Positions 1-10,800 of a DNA stretch of 64,000 nucleotides are shown here, piece after piece; the first letter of the stretch is position 1, and each line of letters starts with the position of its first letter. The position numbers and the translations under genes were made by a program. The notes under the pieces were generated by a model that searched no databases, was not told where the DNA came from, and saw only the letters and a list, made by a program, of their open reading frames with translations. The DNA comes from Thamnaconus septentrionalis (lineage: Eukaryota > Chordata > Actinopteri > Tetraodontiformes > Monacanthidae), in the NCBI GenBank assembly GCA_009823395.1, contig CM020510.1, positions 10,598,773-10,662,772 of the forward strand, written 5' to 3'.

Positions 1-90
1 CCAGCGCTTGCAGCTCTTATCGGCTCTCAGATGCCGCCTATTTAAAAGTGGTATTATGGGGGCCCTTGTTACCTCTCTGCCTCTTTTTCA

Positions 91-113
91 TTTTTTTTTT
101 TTTTTTTTTTTTT
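91..113. repeat. poly(T) run of 23
   Basis: An uninterrupted run of T. It could be the tail of a minus-strand retroposon, but no element body is recognisable beside it. Confidence 0.9.
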
Positions 114-3016
114 ATCCGACACGCTTCGAAAGGCGTTTTTGGGAGGACGGCGCAACATTCATAATCGACGTGACACGTAGCCTCGTTGTTTGGGATCTGC
201 CTCCCATTCTTGACTGATGTGAAGATGCAATAGGTATGAAGTGTTCAATTTGTCTTGTAGTTCGAGCAGCGCAGCAGCAAACCTTTTCAGCGCCGCCATT
301 ATCTCTGAAGCAGCGACGTCTGTTCAAGAGAGCAGACATGAAGGGAAACAGTAAAATATAGTAAATAAACCACACTGACAGAGACCACTTACAGTAGCTA
401 ACAGGCATTATGTGTGCAAAGCTTTGCAGCGTGGAAAACACACATTTTTTTTTATTTCTGAACTTCAGACTCAGTCGAATTGCTCACAGTCGATTTGTCT
501 CAGCGTTACACCTAACTAAAGAGCAAATCAGATAGGAAGCTCTAATTAAAATAACGATAAGCTAAAATTGTCTCCCCCGGGCCACAAAAGCACGATTTAT
601 CACATTTGTTTACTGGAAGAGATGAACAAGATAGAAAAAAAAATCACACTTACCTTCAACTAATAATCTGATGTGAGAACACACCAACTTTGCTTTCATT
701 AAGACTGTTCTGCAGGCAGGTGTCACAGCTAAGAAACAGCTGGGATTTTTTTCAGAAATTCGCTCTGCATTTAGACCAAAACAAACCGTCCCCCTGCACG
801 TCCTCATGGCCTCCGGTGTAGCAGCGCTGAACTTGCACTCAGCCAAAGAGGACAAAACAGATGCATAGCGACCATCAGCTAATGGGGTAAAACATGGCAT
901 TGCAAATGAGAGGAGGGCCCTCTTGGTGTTTCTTCTGTTGTTTTGTTTCCCTTTAAATTACAACTTCGGCATCGAGAGGAGTCTGTTCGGCGCTGTGTTT
1001 TTGTTTACCGAAAGTGTGAGGAGTGTGAGGGGAGTTACGGTTCTGGAGGCAGGGAGGAAAATGAGATTTGCATGCATTAATACTGATAAACAAGGAGCAG
1101 GAGAACAACAATACACAGGGGGCGCTGTGGAGGGCCTCTCCCCTCGACGTGTCATGGCACACACGTTCTGTTCACATCAACTGAGTATATCACTGATATA
1201 TAACGTAGCTCCTTCAACATCCAGACATCCAGAGCTGCAAAATGAAAGTTTTACTCCAAGTTATTTATAATGTTCTCGGACTTTGTGCTGTCGCTGAAAA
1301 ACATTGAGTTTAAATTCTAAACCAGCTGCAATAACACAATTTCATGTCAAGTGCAACAACAGCTGCTGATTATAATTGGGGACCGTTTCCTTTTGCAGGG
1401 CTGTGGTTTTCTTCAACTTAGGTGCTGAGTAACTGCGTTTTTGGGGAAGCAGAGGACGGCAACACGTTGATGACGGGAACACGGTCATTGCACACACGGT
1501 GTAATTAGGAAGGAGGCGACTGCAGCCCGAGAAGAAGGGTAAGAAATTACAGCCTGTCAAAGAATGTTAAGTGGTCGGATTGGTTGTGCGACGTAGCAAA
1601 AAATATATTTTTTTTATGAAGAAGTTGGCTGCTAAAAATGTATGAACTGCTTGTAGAACAAGGCAAACGATTGGAAACAAGTTGAACTCTGTTCCAAACA
1701 CAACACAATTTGTTTTATTTATTTATTTTAAGTTCCACGTGGGCGTCCAGGGAAAAAGAGGCGACTTGTGAAGTTGCAACAGAGGTGCACTTCATTGAGG
1801 AGAAGGTCTGAGGGCCTAATTGGATTTAAATTGGAATGAAGATGCAAGCAGACCCAAGTCGGCAGCAGCAGAGAGTCCTGCAAGCTGACGCCTGTTAGGA
1901 ATCAACAGCAATCGCTGCAACACCTGTCTGATCAGTCACATTGCCTGGCGGAAGGCGTTCTTTACATAATCCTCCTTCGCTCAAGTCTGTTTCTGCCTCC
2001 GTCACCGCGGGAATGAACGCCTTCACACTCGAAGCGTCTGACATCTGCGAGTGTGATGTTGCGGCTGACTGAATCCTAATTTCCCAAGAAAAGGGTTTGA
2101 GGAGACGGCGAGCGTCAGCGTTTGGGCTAACACGGCACTATCAAGGAGCGAAACGTCTTAATTTATCTTCATTACTCAGCGCGAGGGCCGCGTCGCTGCC
2201 GCGTAGCGTTCCGCTCCGCTACTGTTCTGACTGAAACGCCCAGCTTGGGTTTAAACTCTGGGGGTTGCCTTCATTTTGCCTGGTGTCACGCAAAATAAAA
2301 AAAGAAAACACTTTTACATGAGTACTGAGATGCCGTTTCTAATTTTCTTCTTCTGTTTTTAGTTGTTGGCGTGATCTAGCAAAGAATGTTTTAGCAGCCA
2401 AGTATATTTATTGATAAGTCTCCTGCCACATAGACATAACTCAGTGAAGCTACGTACAGATGGCGGCTTGCATTAACATGCTTAGCAAATTTTAGCAATT
2501 CATATTTATTGCTCAGCAGATGCCGACTGGATGGAGGTGGCAAATTATAATTTGGTTGGTGGACTGATTCTTTTCATTACTGGTAGCAACCAACATCTGC
2601 TCGGTGGAGTGCTTGTGCATGCAAGAGGGCAACATCAATAAATAAATAAATAAAATAAAACCCTGGCAAGGGATGAAAGATTGAAGATGCATTAAAGGAA
2701 CAGTATAAAAGGGAAATCAGGCAACAATTCTGCACGGGGAGCTCGTCAGAACCGTAGCGATGTCTAGCAGCACAACCATCTCTCGAGTTTACAGGAGGAT
2801 GGTGCCAAAAAAGAGAAAATATGCATTCAGCAGCAGCTGTCTGGGGGAAAATGTCTTACTGATGTCAGAGGTCAGAATGGGAGACTGGATGGAGACCACA
2901 GGAAGGCAACAGGGAGTCAGAAAACCACTGGTTGCAACCAGGGTCTGCAGAATAAGACAACATCTCTGAATGTACAACGTCTGAAACCTCCAAGCAACGA
3001 GTCCTGTGTGCGTATG

Positions 3017-3057
<41 letters not shown>
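3017..3057. repeat. (CA)n-(TA)n microsatellite
   Basis: About 15 CA units run into a short TA tract, a typical fish dinucleotide repeat. Confidence 0.95.
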
Positions 3058-4131
3058 GTCTGCTCACTGGTCACTTACCCAGAGTTACCAGGTGGCCAGC
3101 ACTAGCAAGGTGCATCATTGCATCATGTACGTCATCAGCAGCAGACAAACCCCAGTGCTGAACACTTCAGCACTGTGGCTCTAGTGGCTCCGGGTCATTA
3201 CGGGCACCTGACAGCGACAAGACCTCCTCCAGGACAAAAACTGTACTTTTTCCTCGGCTGCAGCGAACTGCAGTGGCCTGCAGATACCAGCGGCCTATTA
3301 GTGTCCATCATCCCCCTTCTTCCACACACAGGTAGTCGGGCGAAGGTGGCGGATGGAATCGACCGAGTGACCAGTGACATGTTTGTGAATCTGTGGAAGT
3401 TTTGATAACTTTTAAACAGCTGACATGACATTTTTTTTTTTTTATCCAAGTCAAGAACTCAGAAGGCCACTTTTGGATGAGAACTATTAAACGCCAGAAG
3501 TATTTTTTTTTTTTTTTTTTTTTTAACATAGATAGTAATATTGGGGAATAACTATCGATTGCATTGATGCAATTGTTTTAATTTATTTCTCTTATATTAT
3601 TGCAATAAACATCATACAGAGGGCTTGTGGACTGTGTTTTGTGGTGACCAAGATGGCTTGAATCAAACTGACACCTTAACATGGTCCCATCCATGGCTCC
3701 TGCCTGCCGCCTCTCAAACCAAACATCAAGAACCATCATGAGAAAAATCTGAGCCCTTGATGGCTGGACACTTTCCCACTGATACAAGAGCATGACATCA
3801 CTGGGCCTCGGACCATTAGAGTGAGTGAGCGGCAGAAACGGCCTGCATCAGCAGTCTGCCAGCGCCGCGTCGGAAAAACCGCCCGCAGCAGCGTTGCTAG
3901 AAAAGGTCAAAGGCCAATCACCGGGAGTCGCCGGCCGGCCGCGGGGTAATCGAGCAGGATGTTTACATCCTGTTATGAACACAGACAGGGGTTACGATCT
4001 CCTGGTATTTCACGTACAGCTCGGACGGACGGCGCGTCTCCGTCTGCCGAGGTGCAGCGCGGCGACGCACAGCTGTCTTTATTTCCAAGACGGATGACCG
4101 TTATTAATACAAGTTGCTGCAATACAGAAGA

Positions 4132-4134
<3 letters not shown>

Positions 4135-4173
<39 letters not shown>
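4135..4173. repeat. (TG)19 microsatellite
   Basis: A pure TG dinucleotide array of about 19 units. Confidence 0.95.
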
Positions 4174-4174
<1 letters not shown>

Positions 4175-4372
4175 CTGCTGCATCTCCTCCTAATGAGAAG
4201 CAGCAGCAGGTTGGAGGCAAATGCTCTTTTAATCAGCTGCTGCTGTTTTTTCCTCCACACTCCATCGGCTTTGAGGACGTTTCTGACTTCCAACAATACA
4301 GAAGATGCGAAGTTGACGGATCCCTTTTAAAAGCTTCCTTCACAGTGTAAATGTAGAAACGGTCACAACGGT

Positions 4373-4446
4373 CATATTGTTTAAATGGCGTGTGTAACAC
4401 AATATGGGTTTAAATGGCTTGTGTAACACGCCATTTAAACAATATG
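4373..4446. repeat. palindrome with embedded direct repeat
   Basis: Perfect 21-bp arms at 4373-4393 and 4426-4446 face each other across a 32-bp spacer. The left arm begins CATATTGTTTAAATGG. A 22-bp unit beginning GTTTAAATGGC also occurs as a direct repeat at 4379-4400 and 4408-4429 with a single mismatch, so the unit is present twice forward and, in part, once inverted. The structure could form a strong hairpin or cruciform. No transposon family is recognised, and it may have arisen by template switching during replication. Confidence 0.9.
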
Positions 4447-5412
4447 AAAAACAAATGTACAGGAAATGGTTATTTTCAAACGGTGGTGTGCGTTGCTTTG
4501 TGGTGAATTGGGAACTATAAATTGTCTGTAGGTGTGTGTGTGAGTGTGAATGGTTGTTTGTGCTGGTATGTTAAATGGATGGACTGGTGGCTTTGTTTCT
4601 TTATGTTAATGAATAAAAATCGATACAATAATAAATCATGAAACATATATTGAGGTCTGGATGTATCCCTGTGTCCTGGTTTCATGTTATTGTACTGATT
4701 ATGTAATTGTGAAACAATGATCTAACACCTGCTATTTCGTCTACCGCTACAAAACCTGAACAACTCAAAGGTACATGGACCCTTCAGGTCTAATAGAACA
4801 CAAAATTACATCAAATTATGTCCCCATCAAGCGACAGCTCCTTTAAAATAACAGGCTTCTGCCTCTGCCTGCCGCAACCTGCAGTGCAACGCTGGCATTC
4901 AGCGGCGCAAAACCTGCAACAAGCCACCGTGGTCTCATTTTCCAGGCTTTAAAATTGCTGCTGGTTGTGCTTTAAAAAAAAATAATAACAAGCATCACTA
5001 GCGCCTGTGGAAATAAGATGCAGTGATCACAAACGCGGATACTAATATTAGTAACGTGCACAGGGGGGTGAATATCCAGGTTTCCCCCCACGTGCATGTA
5101 AACACCATGTGTAGAATGTAAAGAACTCACAATCTCACAACCAGGATGTTGAATCCATGTATATGCTGTTAGTGTTCAACCCAGTTTTGGCCTGACGGGA
5201 AGAAAAACAAACACACCTGACAGCAAACAGATGACAAGAAGTGTTTGGTTTAATTTCAGCTTTCAAATAAATTGACAAGTACGGATGGTCAACTTGTTTA
5301 TAACCTATTACCTCATCGGTTCAATAGCGCCATCACCTGCGGTGCAAATCCAGTTCCTGACCGTGGAATAAAAAATTCAGTGATTCAAAATTAATGCAGA
5401 TTCTGAGCCCTC

Positions 5413-5413
<1 letters not shown>

Positions 5414-5444
<31 letters not shown>
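5414..5444. repeat. (TGC)10 trinucleotide repeat
   Basis: About ten TGC units. Translated, it reads poly-Leu on one strand and poly-Gln on the other, but nothing around it supports a coding exon. Confidence 0.9.
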
Positions 5445-5445
<1 letters not shown>

Positions 5446-5654
5446 ACTGAGAGCGAAGTCATCCAGCTGCCTCAGCGACCGACAAACATCCACCTGCAGC
5501 GAGTGCAAGATTGTCTTCCCGTCTCCCCGGCAGCGAAATGCAGAATGTATTTTGTCTGGGCCTGGCGCTTGCATCTCCAAGCTGCCGCCATCAGGACCAT
5601 CACGTGCAGATAGTCACTCCGGCGCTGAAATAACACACTCTCCGACTCTGCTCG

Positions 5655-5775
5655 GCCGTGATTGGAAATAACAATCATAATTAGGGCCGGCGTAATCGCG
5701 TCCCTCAGCCGTCACCGGCTGCCACCGGAGAATTAGGGCCACTCTAGCGTCATAACAAATCAGCTGGTGTCAGAA
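5655..5775. promoter_or_regulatory. candidate non-coding regulatory island
   Basis: A compact island with a homeodomain core TAATTA (5678-5683), a bicoid-class TAATC (5693-5697), an exact 10-bp duplicate AATTAGGGCC at 5679-5688 and 5731-5740, and an E-box CAGCTG near its right edge. It has no coding potential. The spaced duplicate core suggests a conserved enhancer, but conservation has not been tested. Confidence 0.3.
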
Positions 5776-6594
5776 AGTGGCGCTGGAGAGGACAGGAGGT
5801 GTTATTCAGTGGATTTATCTTGTAATCAAAAATTTGCCTCAAAAAATTGCTTTGCATTCATTATGTGTTGATTGTTGAAACACCCTGAAGAAATATGTGC
5901 TTCGTTTACCTGCAAACACTATAAATGCGCAACCTATGGAGGGGCTGTGGTGGCAGATGAAAACACAGGGGGTGCGGGGGGGGCAGGTGGTTGCTGTCTT
6001 TCACCCGCTGCCTCTGGTCCTTGTGCGAGGATTTCCTCCTCTCCCATGTGGCAGCCCATTTGTCCTGCAGTAATTCATTACCTGTTCACTCAGTAGTGAC
6101 AACACCTCAATTCCATCTGGCTCCACCGTCTCCTGGGGGCCCCAGTGGCCGCCCCGGAATAATAAGGACAGCGACTGGGCAGCATATTTGCTCACCTATT
6201 AAGGCGGTAACTATGTGATGATTGATTCCTTGTTGAATTATCCACGTGTCGCGTGGCGCCGCCCGCCAAGGGCCTCTTTGATGAGCCGAGGACCTCTTCA
6301 GTCAAAATCAAAGACGGGGGAAACTGAAACCTGATGGAACGTTTCTTCATTTTTTTTCTCTCGTTTTTAATTTGCCTCAGGAATCCATCTGGTAAAAAAA
6401 TAAATAAATGACGTTTAGGAAAAATAGACAATGATTTGGAAATGGAGGCAAACTTAGAAGGTGGACCAATCAAATTTGTTACCGTTAGTTCAGTCAGGTT
6501 GCTTCAGCGTTACTGTTCCCATATCACAATGTAGTACAATTGAATGATTATAAATTACGTGTTCATCCCATATTAAACGTACTGAGGTGCTGCC

Positions 6595-6620
6595 TGTGTG
6601 TGTGTGTGTGTGTGTGTGTG
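6595..6620. repeat. (TG)13 microsatellite
   Basis: A TG dinucleotide tract. Confidence 0.9.
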
Positions 6621-7908
6621 GTTCACGAGCTGCACAGCGGCTCAGAGGGAAGCTCTGCAGAGGGTCATTAACACTGGCGCCCTCTCCTCTTATTGGACGA
6701 ACTAGACAGTTTCCTAAAAAAAAAAAAACAAAAAGGAAGAGGAAGAGGAAAAAAGCCTGGAACCTGGCTGGACTCTGGCTGTTTGAACTGCTGGAAGACC
6801 GAGTGGAAACGCTTTTTAATTGGAAGTCAATGGTTCAGCATTCAAAATGGAGCTGACGTGCAGCATGAGGTAAACACAGAATTGGACCAAATACTATGTG
6901 AAAGCCACAGTGATGGATGAAGCAGCTTTTTGCACAAAATGCACGTGTCACTTGTATTTAAAGACTCAAGAAATTACGACGTTCAGCACTGTTAAGCCCA
7001 CTGAGTGCCACGGAGCCCAGTCCTCTCTTAATGCTGCGGATTATGAAAACCTTTCCTTTGTGATATTTTCTGCTAAGGATAACGTTTGTTGAATAACGTA
7101 AGTCACACAACAATGTGGTCTGAATTTAGAGCATGGAACAGCGCTGAGTTGAAGGCGTCACTTCCTACTTAGACTAGCATTATGTGTACACAGTGTGAAC
7201 GATGTCGTCAGGCTAGCCGGCAAAATTCCCATTAGGCAAATGGGAAATAGGAAGAGGAAATCCAGGAATAGCCTTTCGACATCTCTGACATTGGGGGCAA
7301 TATTTCAAATGCCAGTACATTTCCTGCTCTTTTGCCAAGTAAAAAAGAAGGTTTTGGTTTTAAAACTTTCCACAAACACATCAACACCATTAAATGAAGC
7401 GGGGGAAAAAGCAGCTGCTGGGATCTGTTTGTTGTTTGAGATGAAACGGCTGCGCAGCTACATGGGACTCGCTGCTATTTAACGGGGGTCTTCCCCAGCA
7501 CCGCTGGAGCCCAAACGACGGCGCCCCCTCTGGGATCGGGGGGGTTGTTGCATCAACGCACCGCGGGCGACACCCGCCGAGCGGCGTCGCTTCACAGGCC
7601 CGCCAGAAGCTGCGCCCGACAGATGGACGCGTGTTGCCGAAGCCGTCGCCTGCAGAAACGCTCGGGGAGGTTCCCTCTGTGTCCCGGAGCTGCGCTTTGA
7701 ATCCGCCGCTTGATCATAGCGCTGCGAGAGGAGGCGAAACCAGGATGGATGCGAGACGCTCTGGCTTGATCTCGTCGAGACGACTCCCAATCCAGAGTGA
7801 TTTTCAGTGAGCAGGAGGGGGAGGAGGATTCCGTCTGATTCGGATGGTGAGCAGACATCAGAGGGTCGGGCGGACCTAAACTCCTCTGATTGCTCTTCAG
7901 TGTCCATC

Positions 7909-8396
7909 AGAGGTGGGGATCAACAAAGTACAAATGCTTTGTTACTTTGCTTAAGTAGATTTTTTTTAGGTAGTGAGTATTTCTTTTTCTGGTGAATTTT
8001 TACTTTTACTCCCTGCATTTGTACACAAATATCTGTTCTTTGAGCTCCTTAAATTGGAAAAAAAAAAAAAAATGCTGGTTACTTTTGTGTTGAAAAGAGT
8101 TTGAAAGATACAAATTATTTTAAAAGTAATTCACTTATTGTTACTTCAGTTGTTGTTGCTTGAAGTGGAGCTGTTTCAACTACGCTGTTGTGTTGTTAAA
8201 TATAAAACTGGAACACATATTAGAAGGAGATTATTTTAGCATACCTCAGGTTATCAGCAAAAGTGTTATTCAATTTTCACTTAAATACATTCCAGAACCT
8301 GTGCTTTCTTACCTTTACTTGAATAAGGTGTTTTTTTTTTTAAATTAGAGTATTTTTTTTCTTTTTACACAAATATCCATATTTTGGCCACCTCTG
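7909..8396. mobile_element. hAT-like MITE, 488 bp
   Basis: The element starts CAGAGGTGG and ends CCACCTCTG, a perfect 9-bp terminal inverted repeat of hAT type. It is flanked by 8-bp target duplications GTGTCCAT (7901-7908) and GTATCCAT (8397-8404), which differ at one base. The interior is A/T rich with no transposase, so the copy is non-autonomous. Its opening resembles a common fish repeat that reads through alternating ACTT/AAGT stretches. The single mismatch in the duplication suggests moderate age. Confidence 0.85.
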
Positions 8397-9743
8397 GTAT
8401 CCATCAGTCCCCCCGCCGTTAAATTGTGGTCCACAAGGCATCATTGCTATTTTAAATTTTCGAGTTTGCTCAACTCAATTAGTTTCAATTCTCTTTGACA
8501 CCGCCACCACGACCACCACCACACATTCCTCATCCTTTTGCTCCGACAGCCTTGCGAGCGGGATCCATCTCCCCAGCTCGGCCAAAACTGATTAATAGAG
8601 TCTTGAATTCCACAGGATGCCGAGCGACTGCAGGCGCTGCTTCAAACGAGCTCCTCCCAGCCTCATCATCAAAGACGCCTGTTCTGGAGGAAGCTTAATG
8701 AATAAGTCGTTAGGACGTGACTATGATTGATCTGCTGCAAACAAACAGGCCGCGATCGGCTGCTACCGCAATCGGCGCCGAGGCCGACCAGCCGAATCGG
8801 GAAGAAGGCACGTCGTTACCGCCGAGTGTGCGCGTCACCGCGCTGTTGACAGAGTATTCATGTGCGCTTTGCTCTCTCAAAACACAATTTTCCTTCTGTC
8901 ACCTTGCGGCGCCTCTCTGTGGATGGAGCAGCGGAGCCCAGCGTCCCTTTGCAATTGTTGAAGATGATATTTTTTGCGTGGTAGGTTTGGACCGGCGACA
9001 GAAGTTTGGGATGCTCAGGGGGAAAATAGAGAAACTTTCCAGACAAATTTTTATTTTTTTTCTTTTTTGCACAACCTCGTCTTTTGAAATTGACTTCACA
9101 TATTGTGAATTTGCTTCAGTGGCTACAGTAATATAGGAAGGTCTGAAATGATCAGACTTTTGTTTATCCGCTTGCAGCCTTATGGCTGCAATAGTTAGGC
9201 TGCAAGGTAAACATTTTTTTTTTCCGGAAAAAGATTTATTGACATAAACTTTGCCACTTGCATATTTTGTCTTTGGTGTGATCTAGCAAAAAAAAAAATG
9301 TACTTGGTACTTTGGATTTCTCACAAAAACTATATATAGTTTTGCAATCATAACTCCTCCTCGACGGAGCAAAACTTCCTCGAGGAGTTGACATATAAAC
9401 ACAGCATGTTGTCCTGCTGCCCCCGCCGGTTAAAGGGCAAACACGCTGCGATTCCTTCTGTGTCTTTATTTTCAGCGCCGTGTAAAAATGGCGTCATCGC
9501 AAAAACAAAGTAAACTTGACATTCTGTCCTCCTCTGAATCCGTCTCTAGCTTCTCGCGTGTTTTTTTCCCCCCAACTTCTCAGACGGATGTTACGTTTTT
9601 TTCTTTGTGCCCGCTGAAGTGTCATTTTCAAATGAAGCACAGAAGAAGAGAAAGACGATCGTGTTTCAGTCACCAAGCAAGAGTTCCTTGAGCAAACCTC
9701 TTCAGATGGTCCCACAGTGGGCTGATTGCCAATCTCAGCACAG

Positions 9744-9776
9744 ACACACACACACACACACCAACACACACACACA
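9744..9776. repeat. (CA)n microsatellite, interrupted
   Basis: A CA array with one CCAA interruption. Confidence 0.9.
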
Positions 9777-10489
9777 GATGGGGGTGTTTATGCAGCTGCT
9801 TAACTGTGAAATCAGTCTTGCAGAGGAACAGCCAGGTCTGCTTTCCAACCATCCTTAAATAAATAATGCCTTATTGCTTTATAAAGAGATAGTGGACTAT
9901 GGAATCCATGGATCTATTCAACTAAATTTTGATTGATTTTTTTTTTTTTCTTGAAAATCGAATCCCTTTGGGAGACAATCACACATTATTTTTTTATAAT
10001 TTTTTTTTTATTGTTTGGTAAAATTCTGACTTCTCTAATGGACCCACAGCGTCCATCTGTTATCTACCACATTTTATTCTGGGAGGAGAATGGGGAAAAT
10101 GTGAATTGCAAAGCACTTTCTTCTTCTTTGACTTGGAAGGTGATTGGGTGAACTTTCTGCGTATTGAATTCAGGCAGAACACTCAGACTTTGCTGTTGGT
10201 TCAAGCAGACATCCAGAAGCTGATTGTTCATATAATCCAGAGCACCAACAGAGCGGTTTATATTGTAGCTTGGCAAGATTTTAAAGTTGGCATCAAGCTG
10301 CCCTTGCAATTTTTAAATGAAACATGCAAAATTAAAAAAATAAAGGTTGTGGTTGAGGAATTGTGCCTGTGGCCAGAATACATTTGGATCTGTTATTATT
10401 ACAGAGTGATGAAACCAGGGTAAATCCCATCCGCGCATGCAAGGCTCCCTGCGTGCGGTTGGCAAAACGTTTGAACCTGTCTGACACAA

Positions 10490-10800
10490 CGAGAACCAAA
10501 TAGCCGCCTTGATTGTGGCCCCCTCAGATTATAGAGTGGCTCCTGACCTTAATGCCGTACCTTAAATTTCGCCCCATTCTCCTCGGCTCAACAAGCTATA
10601 CCTTCCCCCGTCCCCTTGCCATGGAAACGTTCTTTATGGAGCTCCGAGGGAATTATTCACAGTCTCCATAGGGCTCTGACAAGGTCGCAGGCTTTCTGTC
10701 TCCCCTCCGTCTTGCCTTCTGTTCTGAACCATAATTGATTAGGTTAAGCAGCGAGAGAGGGAAGGTCACGTCTGCGGCGGGTGATCTGGAGCACTCGACG
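10490..10800. promoter_or_regulatory. candidate enhancer: RFX box and paired homeodomain site
   Basis: Two specific motifs lie about 105 bp apart: CTTGCCATGGAAAC at 10615-10628, close to the palindromic RFX X-box consensus, and TAATTGATTA at 10732-10741, a two-base-spaced (P2-type) paired homeodomain dimer site. The sequence between is mixed composition without simple repeats, unlike its surroundings. No coding potential is seen. Enhancer function is inferred. Confidence 0.35.

Larger units (their letters stand above)
1..7908. other. gene-free stretch, left flank
   Basis: No open frame here has a recognisable protein family or a convincing pair of splice sites. The longest frames translate microsatellites or low-complexity DNA. 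The stretch holds poly(T), CA, TG and TGC repeats, a palindrome (4373-4446) and a motif-rich island near 5655-5775, listed separately. A lone POU octamer ATTTGCAT sits at 1066-1073 beside a TAAT core. I cannot exclude short untranslated or unusual exons. Confidence 0.6.
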
